Origin: Oscillospiraceae bacterium
GTDB taxonomy: Bacteria; Bacillota; Clostridia; Oscillospirales; Oscillospiraceae
DNA: 64,000 bases
Direction: 5' to 3'
Assembly (NCBI GenBank): GCA_022800755.1
Contig: JAAWQX010000007.1
Span: forward strand, 1 to 64,000
Each line of letters opens with the position of its first letter. The first letter of the stretch is position 1. Positions 41,008 to 50,031 of this stretch are shown one piece after another. The notes below the pieces were generated by a model, which searched no databases, was not told where the DNA came from, and saw nothing but the letters and a program-made list of their open reading frames with translations. Position numbers and translations under genes: made by a program.

Positions 41008-43406
41008 TGGCGCACCTCCACGGACTTTGTCTTCCGTCCGGGCTTACTGCCGGACCCGCGCTTTTTCTTCGGCATTTCGCACAAAGCGACGTCTAAAATA
41101 TGGTCAACATGATCCGTGGTGACAAAATTCAGCGCCTTGCGCACGTCCGGGTCGATGTCTTCCAAGTCTTTTTCGTTCTCTGCCGGGATGATAACGGTCT
41201 GCACCCCAGTACGCATGGCCGCCATGGTTTTTTCTTTCAGCCCGCCGATGGGCAATATCCGGCCCCGGAGGGTGATCTCGCCGGTCATGGCCACGTCCCG
41301 GCGCACCGGGATGCCCGTCAAGGCCGAAATCAGACCGATACACATGGTAATGCCCGCGGAGGGCCCGTCCTTCGGCACCGCGCCTTCCGGGAAATGGATG
41401 TGGATGTCTTTGGTCTTGTAAAAGTCCGATTCCAGCCCCAAAAGTTCGCTTCTGCTGCGGATATACGTCATAGCCGCCCGGGCGGATTCCTTCATCACGT
41501 CCCCCAGATTGCCCGTGAGTTCCACTTTACCGGTCCCCGGGATGACGCTCACTTCCACGTCCAGCACCTCGCCGCCCACGCTGGTCCAGGCCAGGCCGCG
41601 GACCAAACCGATCTCGTCCTTGGGATAGATCAGGTCCTGATTATACCGGGGCACGCCCAGGTATTTTTCCAGCCCCCCGGCCTTGATGGACACCGATTTG
41701 CACTCCCCGGAAGCGATGCGGGTAGCTGTTTTCCGGCAGACCGCCGCCAGTTCCCGCTCCAGCACGCGCACGCCGGATTCCCGGGTGTACAGCGCGATGA
41801 CTTCCCGAATCGCGTCATTACTGAGTTTCAACTGCGTGGACTTCAAGCCGTGCTTTTTCCGCTGCTTAGGCAGCAGATGGTCCTTGGCGATGTGGAGTTT
41901 CTCTTCATCCGTATAGCTGGACAGCTCAATGATCTCCATACGGTCACGCAGCGGCCGGGGGATCGTGTCCAGCGTATTCGCCGTGGTAATGAACAGGACC
42001 TCCGACAAGTCAAACGGCAGTTCCAGGAAGTTGTCCCGGAATTTGTCGTTCTGTTCCGTGTCAAACACTTCCAGCAGTGCGGAAGATGGGTCGCCCTTGT
42101 AGTCAGACCCCAGTTTGTCGATCTCATCCAGCACCATAACGGGGTTCATGGTCCCCGCCTGCTGCATTCCCGTGATGATGCGGCCGGGCATGGAACCGAT
42201 ATAAGTCTTCCTATGCCCCCGAATTTCCGCTTCATCATGCACGCCGCCCAAACTCACCCGGCACAGCTTCCGGTTCAGCGCCCGGGCCACGCTCATGGCG
42301 ATGCTGGTCTTGCCCGTGCCCGGAGGACCCACCAGGCACAGCACGCCGCCCTTCATTTCTGGCGTGAGCTGGCGCACCGCGAGAAACTCGATGACCCGTT
42401 CCTTGACCTTGTCCAGCCCATAATGGTCCTCGTCCAGGATCTTCCGGGCCTTGTTGATATCCAGCGTCTCTTCGCTCCGCTGGTTCCAAGGCAATTCCAG
42501 GCACACATCCAGATAGTTGCGCAGCACGGAGCCCTCCGACGATCCCATCGGTTGCTTCGCCAGGCGGTTCAGTTCTTTCAGCAGCTTTTCCTCGATCTCG
42601 CTGTTCAGGTGCAGCGCCAGAATCTTTTTGCGGTACTCGCTCAGTTCCTCATCGTCGCCGAACTCCCCTTCGCCAAGTTCTGACTGGATGGCGTGCAGCT
42701 GTTCCCGCAGGTAGAATTCCCGCTGGGAGCGGTTCACCCGCTCCTGGGTACCCGCGGTGATGGTCTGGTCAATCTTCGCGATCTGAATTTCCCGCTCCAA
42801 AAACCCGCACAGGGCTTCCAGCCGTCGGGAAGGCATCGGCTCTTCCAAAAGCCGCTGCTTTTCCTCCGGCTTGAGATAGATGCTCTGGGCCAGCACATCT
42901 GCCACGTAGGCCGGCTCCTGCCCAGTCACCACATATAAAAAGCTCTCCTGGGACACATTCCCGCTCAGTTCCGCGTACTCCGCGTATAAGCCCGCGCACC
43001 GGCGCAGCAGTGCTTCCGCCAGCACGGGGTTTTCTTCCTCCACATCCGGTACCGGCGTAACCTCTGCCAAATAGCATGCTGTCCGTTTGGTCAAGTGGCT
43101 CATGGTCCCCCGGGCCAAGCCGTCTACCAGCACCCGGGAAGTCTTGCTCCCCGGCGTACGGAGGATCTGCTTGATCTTGCACACCGTACCTACATGGTAC
43201 ATGTCCTTTTCCTTGGGTTCCTCCACAGCCGCATCTTTTTGAGCGGTGAGGAAAATAATCTGATCCCGGTTCATGGCCATATGCAGCGCTGCTTTCGACG
43301 CCGCACGCTCCACGTCAAAGGTGAGCATGGTGCCGGGAAATACGGAAATGCCCCGGATGGGCAGCACCGGCATCCGGCGGGACTGTACAAACTGAAATTC
43401 GTCCAT
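41004..43406 (-). CDS. lon: ATP-dependent Lon protease
   Basis: An 800 aa cytosolic AAA+ protease that degrades misfolded and regulatory proteins. The N-terminal LON domain (MPVLPIRGISVFPGTMLTFDVER) is followed by a coiled-coil region, the AAA+ module with Walker A GPPGTGKTS and Walker B VLDEIDKLGSD, and the C-terminal protease with catalytic Ser near 681 in PKDGPSAGIT and Lys near 724 in GGLKEKTMAA. The C-terminal tail is Lys/Arg-rich. Located between clpX and engB. Confidence 0.97.
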   Translation of the reverse strand: MDEFQFVQSRRMPVLPIRGISVFPGTMLTFDVERAASKAALHMAMNRDQIIFLTAQKDAAVEEPKEKDMYHVGTVCKIKQILRTPGSKTSRVLVDGLARGTMSHLTKRTACYLAEVTPVPDVEEENPVLAEALLRRCAGLYAEYAELSGNVSQESFLYVVTGQEPAYVADVLAQSIYLKPEEKQRLLEEPMPSRRLEALCGFLEREIQIAKIDQTITAGTQERVNRSQREFYLREQLHAIQSELGEGEFGDDEELSEYRKKILALHLNSEIEEKLLKELNRLAKQPMGSSEGSVLRNYLDVCLELPWNQRSEETLDINKARKILDEDHYGLDKVKERVIEFLAVRQLTPEMKGGVLCLVGPPGTGKTSIAMSVARALNRKLCRVSLGGVHDEAEIRGHRKTYIGSMPGRIITGMQQAGTMNPVMVLDEIDKLGSDYKGDPSSALLEVFDTEQNDKFRDNFLELPFDLSEVLFITTANTLDTIPRPLRDRMEIIELSSYTDEEKLHIAKDHLLPKQRKKHGLKSTQLKLSNDAIREVIALYTRESGVRVLERELAAVCRKTATRIASGECKSVSIKAGGLEKYLGVPRYNQDLIYPKDEIGLVRGLAWTSVGGEVLDVEVSVIPGTGKVELTGNLGDVMKESARAAMTYIRSRSELLGLESDFYKTKDIHIHFPEGAVPKDGPSAGITMCIGLISALTGIPVRRDVAMTGEITLRGRILPIGGLKEKTMAAMRTGVQTVIIPAENEKDLEDIDPDVRKALNFVTTDHVDHILDVALCEMPKKKRGSGSKPGRKTKSVEVRQ

Positions 43407-43472
43407 AGGGGATTCCTCCTGACAAAAGAAGGATGGGTGCGGCCCATCCTTCTGGTATTGACTGCTCCGTCT

Positions 43473-44762
43473 TCAGGCGTTCACGGCCTTTTCCGGCCGG
43501 CGTATCACAGTGGGCGCGCTGTTTCCTTCCACGCACTGCCTGGTGATGACCACCTTCTGGATGGTCTTATCCGACGGGACCGCATACATGATCCTGGTCA
43601 TCAGCTTTTCCATGATACTGCGCAGGCCTCTGGCGCCGATCTCCATTTCCACCGCTTTGTCCGCGATGGCTTCCAAAGCGTCCTGCTCAAAGGCCAGTTC
43701 TACCTGGTCGTAGCCCATCATCGCTTGATACTGGCGGGTCAAGGCGTTTTTCGGTTCCGTTAAGATGCGCACTAAATCGTCCCGGGTCAAGCTTTCCAGG
43801 CTGGTGAGCACCGGCAGGCGGCCGATCAACTCCGGGATGATCCCGAACTTAATCAAGTCATGCTGCTGGACATTGCGGAAAATCTCGCCGGTGTCCTTTT
43901 CCTTTTTACTCTTCAATTCCGCGCCGAAGCCCATGGTCTTGCGGTCCATGCGCTGTTCGATGATCTTTTCCAGCCCGTCGAACGCGCCGCCGCAGATAAA
44001 CAGGATGTTGCTGGTATCAACCTGAATGAATTCCTGATGGGGATGCTTGCGTCCGCCCTGGGGCGGCACGTTGGCCACGGTACCCTCCAGCAGCTTCAGC
44101 ATTGCCTGCTGTACGCCCTCACCGGATACATCCCGGGTAATGGACGTATTCTCGCTTTTCCGGGCAATCTTATCCAACTCATCAATATAAATGATGCCCC
44201 GTTCTGCCCGGGCCACGTTGAAATCCGCGGCTTGCAGTAGCTTCAGCAGGATATTTTCCACATCCTCGCCCACATAGCCCGCTTCCGTCAAGGTCGTCGC
44301 GTCCGCGATAGCAAAAGGAACATTCAACATTTTCGCCAAGGTCTGGGCAAACAGGGTCTTACCGGATCCGGTAGGCCCGATCAGCAAAATATTGCTCTTT
44401 TGCAGTTCCACATCGCTGGCATCGCCGTACAAAATGCGCTTATAGTGATTATACACCGCCACAGACAAGGTGACCTTCGCTTCCTCCTGGCCGATGATAT
44501 ACGCATCCAGCCTGGCTTTCATCTCCATGGGTGTAGGCAGGTGCTCCTCTTCCAAGCCAAGCTCCGCCACATAGGCGCGGTCCTCTACGATCAGATCGTC
44601 CGGCAAGTCGTCGTCTTGCAGGTCATCCTGCATCATGTTCACGCACAACATGATGCAATCGTTGCAGATATACGCGCCGTTGCCCGCGATCAGCCGCTCC
44701 ACAAGGGACTGCGGACGGCCGCAAAAGGAACATCTGATGCTGTTTTCGGTGTTTTTTGCCAT
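43473..44762 (-). CDS. clpX: ClpX, ATP-dependent unfoldase
   Basis: The 429 aa AAA+ unfoldase that feeds ClpP. It has an N-terminal zinc domain with four cysteines (RCSFCGRPQ and [10 protein letters not shown]), Walker [13 protein letters not shown], Walker [14 protein letters not shown], and pore and ClpP-binding loops; the IGF loop region reads VIGDED-like in [19 protein letters not shown] for the sensor part. Forty bases separate it from clpP. Confidence 0.97.
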   Translation of the reverse strand: MAKNTENSIRCSFCGRPQSLVERLIAGNGAYICNDCIMLCVNMMQDDLQDDDLPDDLIVEDRAYVAELGLEEEHLPTPMEMKARLDAYIIGQEEAKVTLSVAVYNHYKRILYGDASDVELQKSNILLIGPTGSGKTLFAQTLAKMLNVPFAIADATTLTEAGYVGEDVENILLKLLQAADFNVARAERGIIYIDELDKIARKSENTSITRDVSGEGVQQAMLKLLEGTVANVPPQGGRKHPHQEFIQVDTSNILFICGGAFDGLEKIIEQRMDRKTMGFGAELKSKKEKDTGEIFRNVQQHDLIKFGIIPELIGRLPVLTSLESLTRDDLVRILTEPKNALTRQYQAMMGYDQVELAFEQDALEAIADKAVEMEIGARGLRSIMEKLMTRIMYAVPSDKTIQKVVITRQCVEGNSAPTVIRRPEKAVNA

Positions 44763-44801
44763 CGTTTCCTCCGGTTTTCACGCTCAATGGCGCATAATCA
44801 T

Positions 44802-45383
44802 TCAGCGCTTCGTCACGATCTTGTCGATCAGACCGTATTCCAGCGCCTCTTCAGCGGACATGAAATTGTCCCGCTCGCAGTCGGCGGTGATCTGCTCCAC
44901 GCTCTTGCCGGTGTTGCCCGCCAGAATTTGGTTCAAGCGTTTTTTGATCTCTTCCAGGCGCTTGAGGTGCAGCGCCATATCCGTCACCTGGCCCTGGGTC
45001 CCCGCAGAGGGCTGGTGGATCATAATTTCCGCGTTCGGCAGGGCCAGGCGCTTGCCTTTGGCGCCGCTGGACAGCAAAAATGCGCCCATGGATGCCGCCA
45101 TGCCGATGCAAATGGTGGACACGTCACACTTGACGTATTGCATGGTATCATAGATTGCCATGCCGGCAGTCACGCTGCCCCCGGGGGAATTGATGTAAAA
45201 CTGGATGTCCTTATCCGGGTCCTGGGCTTCCAGATACAAAAGCTGCGCCACGATCAGGCTGGCAGTGGTATCGTTCACTTCCTCGCTGAGGAAAATGATG
45301 CGGTCATTGAGCAGGCGGGAAAAAATGTCGTAGGACCGTTCTCCCCGTGAGGTCTGCTCCACTACGTAAGGTACTAAACTCAT
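44802..45383 (-). CDS. clpP: ATP-dependent Clp protease proteolytic subunit
   Basis: A 193 aa serine protease that assembles as a 14-mer. The catalytic Ser98 is in [11 protein letters not shown], His123 in MIHQPSAG, and Asp in the later [19 protein letters not shown] helix region. The N-terminus ([24 protein letters not shown]) is typical. It lies between tig and clpX. Confidence 0.97.
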   Translation of the reverse strand: MSLVPYVVEQTSRGERSYDIFSRLLNDRIIFLSEEVNDTTASLIVAQLLYLEAQDPDKDIQFYINSPGGSVTAGMAIYDTMQYVKCDVSTICIGMAASMGAFLLSSGAKGKRLALPNAEIMIHQPSAGTQGQVTDMALHLKRLEEIKKRLNQILAGNTGKSVEQITADCERDNFMSAEEALEYGLIDKIVTKR

Positions 45384-45441
45384 AAAGGTCTCCTTTGTTA
45401 TACTCGCTTATCCAAAAGAGCGTTGCCGATCCGGACCTGTT

Positions 45442-46776
45442 TTATTCCTCCGTCGCGGCAGCTTTCAAAATCTCTTCCACAGCCGACTCTTCCGTCCAGG
45501 GCAGGTCCTTCGCGGTGCTGTAGATCAGTTCCGCGGCCTTACGGCAGCAAATATCCCGCTTGGCAGCGTCCATGTCAATCTTCTCTTTTACATCATCGGC
45601 GGTCATCTGATACGCCTCGGCGATCTCCTTGACCAGATCGTCGATCTCTTCCTCGGTCGCTTCCATCTTTTCAGCTTCCGCTACAGCACGCAGCAGCACA
45701 TCCACCTTGGCATCCCGCTCCGCGTTGGGACGGGTCACTTCGTCAAACATCTCTTCGCTCATGCCCATCATCTGGACAAACTGCGCCTTGGAAATGCCGG
45801 ACAATCCAAAGCTGGACGCATAATTGGACGCGATTTCCTCCAGCTTTTCTTCGATCATGGCTTCGGGGATATTGGTCTGCATATTTTCCACCGCCGCCAG
45901 GAGCAGACGGTTATGGAACTCGTCATCCGCCTGGGACTGCCGGGTATTTTTCAGATTCTCGGCAATGCTGTTTTTATACTCTTCCACCGTGTCAAACTCG
46001 GACACATCCTTAACGAACTCATCGTCCAGCTCCGGCAGTTCGGTCTCCTTGACCTCGGACACCAGGCACTTGAAGGTGGCCTCCTTGCCCGCCAGAGACG
46101 GCTCATAATCCTCGGGGAATGTTACGACAACGTCCTTGCTCTCGCCGGCGGACACGCCCACCAGCTGCTCTTCAAAGCCCGGGATGAAAGAACCAGAACC
46201 AAGCACCAGCGGATACTCGCTGCCGCTGCCGCCCTCAAATTCCGCACCGTCCACAAAGCCCACGAAATCGATGACCGCCGTGTCGCCCAGCTTCGCCGCG
46301 CGCTCCACGGTGTTGATCCGGGCGTTGCGCTGGCGTACGCTGTCGATCTCCTGCATCACGTCCTCGTCGGAGATCTCCACATACTGATGGGGCGCTTCCA
46401 GTTCCTTATACTGGCCCAGGGTCGCTTCCGGGTAGGTCGCGACGGTAAAGGAGATCAGGCAGGTCTTGTCATCCGCTACGTTGTAGTCGGTGATGGTAGG
46501 AATACCGATGGTCTCCGCGCCGGCTTCCTTGGCGCCGAACTCGAACGCCTCGTAAGCGATCTCGTTCACCGCGTCGTCATAGAACACGTCCTTACCGTAC
46601 ATTCCCTCGATCACCTGGCGAGGGGCCTTCCCCTTTCTGAAGCCCTGGATAAAAATATCCTTCTTGTTCTTCTGATAGGCAGCCGCCACGGCTTTTTCAA
46701 AAGCCGCGCTGTCCACTTCCACCTGGAAGCTGACGGTGCTGTTTTCCGTGTTTTTCTCAAAATTCTTATAATTCAT
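45442..46776 (-). CDS. tig: Trigger factor
   Basis: Ribosome-associated chaperone and prolyl isomerase. ATG 46776 follows AGGAGGAG; the ORF-track start at 46827 lies within the leader. The 444 aa protein has the ribosome-binding tail with the signature FRKGKAPRQVIEG (G-F-R-x-G-x-x-P) near residue 45, the FKBP-type PPIase domain (GDTAVIDFVGFVDGAEFEGG) and the helical C-terminal chaperone domain. First gene of the tig-clpPX-lon-engB cluster. Confidence 0.97.
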   Translation of the reverse strand: MNYKNFEKNTENSTVSFQVEVDSAAFEKAVAAAYQKNKKDIFIQGFRKGKAPRQVIEGMYGKDVFYDDAVNEIAYEAFEFGAKEAGAETIGIPTITDYNVADDKTCLISFTVATYPEATLGQYKELEAPHQYVEISDEDVMQEIDSVRQRNARINTVERAAKLGDTAVIDFVGFVDGAEFEGGSGSEYPLVLGSGSFIPGFEEQLVGVSAGESKDVVVTFPEDYEPSLAGKEATFKCLVSEVKETELPELDDEFVKDVSEFDTVEEYKNSIAENLKNTRQSQADDEFHNRLLLAAVENMQTNIPEAMIEEKLEEIASNYASSFGLSGISKAQFVQMMGMSEEMFDEVTRPNAERDAKVDVLLRAVAEAEKMEATEEEIDDLVKEIAEAYQMTADDVKEKIDMDAAKRDICCRKAAELIYSTAKDLPWTEESAVEEILKAAATEE

Positions 46777-46823
46777 GGGGTCGACTCCTCCTATGTATCT
46801 ATCTGCCCCCGGCAGATTTGCGT

Positions 46824-46857
46824 ACAAAAATCAGCCGCAAACCGCTTTGCGACTGAT
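46824..46857 (-). terminator. Terminator-like hairpin at the 5' end of the tig transcript
   Basis: On the minus strand ATCAGTCGCAAA and TTTGCGGCTGAT form a 12-bp stem (one G-U pair) with GCGG loop, followed by TTTTTG. It begins almost at the predicted start site, so it could be an attenuator or a 5' stabilising hairpin. A second small hairpin ATCTGCC/GGCAGAT (46801-46817) follows. Confidence 0.6.
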
Positions 46858-46859
46858 AT

Positions 46860-46887
46860 ATTATATCACACTGTTTGGCAAAATCAA
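46860..46887 (-). promoter_or_regulatory. Promoter of the tig cluster
   Basis: Minus strand TTGATT, 16-base spacer, TATAAT. No CIRCE or CtsR-like operator is recognisable close by. Confidence 0.7.
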
Positions 46888-46910
46888 TCTAATTTTCAAA
46901 GAATTTCCCA

Positions 46911-47606
46911 TCAGTTCAAAATTTTCTGCGGGACAAACTGCACATGGTCCGCGGACACCAGCCGGTACCGAGTCCCCCGGCTCTCCCCGGTGAACGCGAA
47001 GGCGCAGCCTTTATCGTGGATGTGTCCATACACACACATGGGTACTCCATACTGCTCCAGCAATTCCAGGATCTCCGGGCACTCATAGCCCTGATACCGG
47101 GGCGGATAGTGCAAAAAGACGTATTTCGTCCGCTCCCCCGCCGCTTTCAGCGACGCTTCCAGGCGCATGATCTCCCGGTCCATGACCTTTTTATCATGGG
47201 CGTCGCCTTTTTCCTCTTCAAAAAACCAGCCCCGGGTGCCGCAGATGGCGGCATCTTCCCCGTAAAAATAGCAGTTATTGTGGAGGATAGACAAGTCCGA
47301 AAAGCCCTCCTGCGCAAAAAAGGCGTAAGCCTTAGACGCAGTGGACCACCAATAGTCGTGATTGCCTTTCAGGATGATCTTTTTCCCCGGCAGGTCATTG
47401 ATAAACGCGAATTCCTCCCGAGCCGCGGCCAAACTCATGCCCCAAGCGCTGTCGCCGCAGAGCACAACGGTATCCTCCGGCCCCACAACAGACGCGAAGC
47501 CGGTCTTGATTTTTTCCATATAATCGATCCACCGGCCGCCGAACACCTCCATGGATTTTCCGGTGCCGATGGACAAATGCAGGTCGCCGATCGCGTATAA
47601 GGCCAT
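46911..47606 (-). CDS. Metallophosphoesterase
   Basis: I start it at ATG 47606 after GAGGG (231 aa); the ORF track adds 65 unlikely residues. The calcineurin-like motifs are in order: YAIGDLHLSIG (D-x-H), VLCGDSAWG (GD), LKGNHDYWW (GNHD), VFLHYPPRYQG and VYGHIHDKG (GHxH). It is a cytoplasmic phosphohydrolase of unknown substrate, with a promoter I could not identify, transcribed divergently from the DUF1540 gene. Confidence 0.88.
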   Translation of the reverse strand: MALYAIGDLHLSIGTGKSMEVFGGRWIDYMEKIKTGFASVVGPEDTVVLCGDSAWGMSLAAAREEFAFINDLPGKKIILKGNHDYWWSTASKAYAFFAQEGFSDLSILHNNCYFYGEDAAICGTRGWFFEEEKGDAHDKKVMDREIMRLEASLKAAGERTKYVFLHYPPRYQGYECPEILELLEQYGVPMCVYGHIHDKGCAFAFTGESRGTRYRLVSADHVQFVPQKILN

Positions 47607-47654
47607 AATTCCCTCGCATATCCCGGTCATGGCCGGGCAAACTGTTTTCAAGGC

Positions 47655-47673
47655 CGCAAGGGACTCCCTTGCG
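47655..47673. repeat. Perfect dyad in the divergent intergenic region
   Basis: CGCAAGGGA and TCCCTTGCG, joined by a single C, form a perfect palindrome between the phosphoesterase and DUF1540 genes. It may be an operator; the one-base centre makes it a poor RNA hairpin. Confidence 0.5.
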
Positions 47674-47702
47674 CCAAATCTTTCCGACAGGAGACTATCA
47701 AC

Positions 47703-47888
47703 ATGGCTGTTTCCAAGAAAACCGGTACCGATCAGTCTATCGGCTGTTCCGTGACCAACTGCACTTACAACGAAAATGGCTGCACGTGCGTGGCTCAGCA
47801 CATCAATGTGAACAATGACCGCGCCACCACCCAGGCGGAGACTTACTGCTCCACCTTTAAAAGCAAAGGGAATGTGTGCTGTGATTAA
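47703..47888 (+). CDS. DUF1540 cysteine-rich protein
   Basis: A 61 aa protein with six cysteines: GCSVTNCTYNENGCTC and later ETYCSTFKSKGNVCC, with a histidine in AQHINV. DUF1540 proteins are small, probably metal-binding, and of unknown function, common in spore-forming Clostridia. ATG follows GACAGGAGAC. It stands alone; its stop codon begins a 17-bp inverted repeat. Confidence 0.88.
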   Translation: MAVSKKTGTDQSIGCSVTNCTYNENGCTCVAQHINVNNDRATTQAETYCSTFKSKGNVCCD

Positions 47889-47920
47889 TGATGCATCATC
47901 TGCGATGATGCATCATTAAT
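47884..47920. repeat. 17-bp perfect inverted repeat
   Basis: ATTAATGATGCATCATC and GATGATGCATCATTAAT flank a TGC loop. It starts within the DUF1540 stop codon. There is no T run after it, and each arm itself contains the palindrome GATGCATC, so it is not a normal intrinsic terminator. Confidence 0.8.
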
Positions 47921-47976
47921 GGGATGCGGTCACTATGCGTGCGGACTTTGCCCGCACACTCCGTTGGCCGAGCGGT

Positions 47977-48007
47977 ATTTTCGGGGCGGCGAAGCTGCCC
48001 CGAAAAT
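47977..48007. repeat. 11-bp inverted repeat
   Basis: ATTTTCGGGGC and GCCCCGAAAAT flank a 9-base loop, about 57 bases after the preceding inverted repeat. Together with GTGCGG/CCGCAC at about 47939-47956 this 300-base gap is full of stems. It could end the minus-strand thrC transcript (its flank there is T-rich). Confidence 0.6.
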
Positions 48008-48070
48008 GATCGGAATGCTTCGCGCCCACGAGCACGAATTCTGCGAAGCGGGGCCCCGCTTTACTTACAT

Positions 48071-48154
48071 CTACATGAACAACCAAGGAAGCACCAACAG
48101 TACGGCAATGCTTAACATAACAGCCACAATGATGTAGGTCGTTTTATCATCCAT
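48071..48154 (-). CDS. Candidate 27-residue single-pass membrane micropeptide
   Basis: ATG at 48154, about eight bases after AGGA, opens MDDKTTYIIVAVMLSIAVLL (then VLPWLFM, stop TAG). A short acidic/polar head is followed by one hydrophobic helix, the usual build of small membrane proteins. It starts 28 bases after the thrC stop on the same strand, so it could be the last gene of that operon. It is below the ORF-track limit; conservation has not been tested. Confidence 0.5.
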   Translation of the reverse strand: MDDKTTYIIVAVMLSIAVLLVLPWLFM

Positions 48155-48182
48155 GCAATCAGTCCTGTCATTACAAGATGGA

Positions 48183-49664
48183 TTACTTTACAAATTCATC
48201 CACTACGCCCATCATAGCATGCTTTTCAACACAGCCGTTAAAGCGGGCGGTTTTTATTTTCAGCGCAGCCAGCGGGGACGGGGCGGGAACGCCGGTTTTT
48301 TCCGTCAGGCGCTCCAGTAGGACCGTGCCGGGCGCGTCGGTCTGCTCGCCCAGGGCGCGCAGGACGCTGTCGCAGAACTTGAACGGGCTGGCCGTGGACA
48401 GCACCGCTGTGGGCGTTTTGTCGCCGGTTTCCTTGCGGTAATCCTCCAATACGGACCAGGCCACGCCGGTGTGGGTATCCATGAGGTAATTTTGCGTCTG
48501 AAATACCTCGCGGATGGTATCCGCCGTGCGCGCGTCGTCGCAGCAGCCGGCGTAAAATTCCTTCGCCACCGCCTGACGAAGCGGCTCCGTCACCGTATAG
48601 CCGCCGCTGGTTTTGAGCTGCTCCATGTAGGACGCCACCAGCTTGTCATCCCCACTCAGGCAGTACAGCAGGCGCTCCAGGTTGCTGGACACCAGAATGT
48701 CCATGGATGGCGAGGTAGTCGTATAAAAGGGCCGGTTCTTATTATATGCACCGGTGCGGATGAAATCCGTGAGCACATTGTTTGCGTTGGATGCGCACAC
48801 CAGGGTTTTCACCGGCAAACCCATCTGCTTGGCGTACCAGCCCGCCAGAATGTCACCGAAGTTGCCTGTGGGAACGACGAAATTCATTGCATCGCCCAGT
48901 TTGAGCTTACCGGCGTTGACAAAGTCGCAGTAAGCGGAGAAATAGTACACGATCTGCGGCAGGAGGCGGCCCCAGTTGATAGAGTTCGCCGAGGACAAAA
49001 ACCACCCCCGCTCCGTAAGCTTGGCGGCAAAGTCCGCGTCGCCGAAAATCGTCTTTACGCCCGTTTGCGCGTCGTCAAAGTTCCCCGACACGGCGGATAC
49101 GAACACGTTTCCGCCGGATTGGGAGGTCATTTGCAGCTTTTGCACGTCAGATACGCCGTCCCGGGGGTAAAACACCACGATTTTAGTCCCCTTCACGTCC
49201 GCGAAGCCTTCCAGCGCGGCCTTGCCCGTGTCGCCGGAGGTGGCGACCAGGATGCATACCTGCCGCTCCTCGCCGCACTTTTTCAGGGATGCGGTGAGCA
49301 GGTAGGGCAGGATTTGCAGGGCCATGTCCTTAAACGCGCAGGTGGGACCGTGGTACAGTTCCAGTACGCCGGTGGCATCGTCCAGGAATTTCACCGGGGC
49401 AATCAGTTTGTCGTCAAAATTGTCTCCGTAAGCCGCCGTTACGTAGTGGATCAGTTCCTCTCTGGAAAAATCCTCCAGGTACTGTTCCATGATCGCCACG
49501 GCCCGGGCGCGGTAATCCATGGCGCACAGGTCCCCCAGCTGCGCCTTGCTTACGGCCGGGATGGTCTCCGGGACGAACAGGCCGCCGTCCGGGGCCAAGC
49601 CCTGGGCGATGGCTTTCGCGGCGGTCACTTTTTTGCTTTTGTCTCTCGTGCTGACGTACATCAT
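48183..49664 (-). CDS. thrC: Threonine synthase
   Basis: PLP enzyme converting O-phosphohomoserine to threonine. ATG 49664 (or the adjacent ATG 49661) follows AGAGGAA; 493 aa. The PLP lysine K112 is in TCAFKDMALQ, ATSGDTGKAALEGF binds the cofactor phosphate-side loop, and VPTGNFGDILAGWYAKQMG is typical of the larger threonine synthase class. Other threonine genes are not nearby. It follows yraN closely in the lepB-rbgA-rnhB-yraN run. Confidence 0.95.
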   Translation of the reverse strand: MMYVSTRDKSKKVTAAKAIAQGLAPDGGLFVPETIPAVSKAQLGDLCAMDYRARAVAIMEQYLEDFSREELIHYVTAAYGDNFDDKLIAPVKFLDDATGVLELYHGPTCAFKDMALQILPYLLTASLKKCGEERQVCILVATSGDTGKAALEGFADVKGTKIVVFYPRDGVSDVQKLQMTSQSGGNVFVSAVSGNFDDAQTGVKTIFGDADFAAKLTERGWFLSSANSINWGRLLPQIVYYFSAYCDFVNAGKLKLGDAMNFVVPTGNFGDILAGWYAKQMGLPVKTLVCASNANNVLTDFIRTGAYNKNRPFYTTTSPSMDILVSSNLERLLYCLSGDDKLVASYMEQLKTSGGYTVTEPLRQAVAKEFYAGCCDDARTADTIREVFQTQNYLMDTHTGVAWSVLEDYRKETGDKTPTAVLSTASPFKFCDSVLRALGEQTDAPGTVLLERLTEKTGVPAPSPLAALKIKTARFNGCVEKHAMMGVVDEFVK

Positions 49665-49678
49665 AATACTCGTTCCTC

Positions 49679-50029
49679 TCAAAACGCGTTTTCGATATGG
49701 TTGATCTTCTGCGCAAGCCCCTGGCCGATGACTTCGATCACGTCGAACCGGGGCTGTAATTCCGTTTCATTGCTTTGCAGCCAGAGCATGGCGGCTTTCT
49801 GCACCCGCGCCTGTTTGGCGACGGTGACATATTCCCTTGCAGCGGCGAACGCCTCGCTTTTCCGGGTCTTGACTTCCACGAACACGATATACCGGCTGTC
49901 CCGGGCGATGATATCCACCTCGCCGAACCGGCAGGCGTAATTTTGCCCGACGATGGTATACCCATGCCGTTTCAGATAACGGGCAGCGGTGGCTTCCCCC
50001 GCGCTGCCGGTGAGTTGTTTTTTGTCCAT
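49679..50029 (-). CDS. YraN/UPF0102 family endonuclease-like protein
   Basis: A 116 aa protein with the restriction-endonuclease-like core of the UPF0102 family: EATAARYLKRHGYTIVGQNY, then FGEVDIIARDSRYIVFVEVKTR with the D-(x)n-E-x-K catalytic pattern. Function is uncertain; it is very often next to rnhB, as here (two bases apart), suggesting nucleic acid metabolism. Confidence 0.9.
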   Translation of the reverse strand: MDKKQLTGSAGEATAARYLKRHGYTIVGQNYACRFGEVDIIARDSRYIVFVEVKTRKSEAFAAAREYVTVAKQARVQKAAMLWLQSNETELQPRFDVIEVIGQGLAQKINHIENAF

Positions 50030-50031
50030 AG

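Noticed and set aside
41100-42683. 527-residue plus-strand ORF
   Set aside because: Antisense shadow of lon; His/Gln-rich mirror composition.
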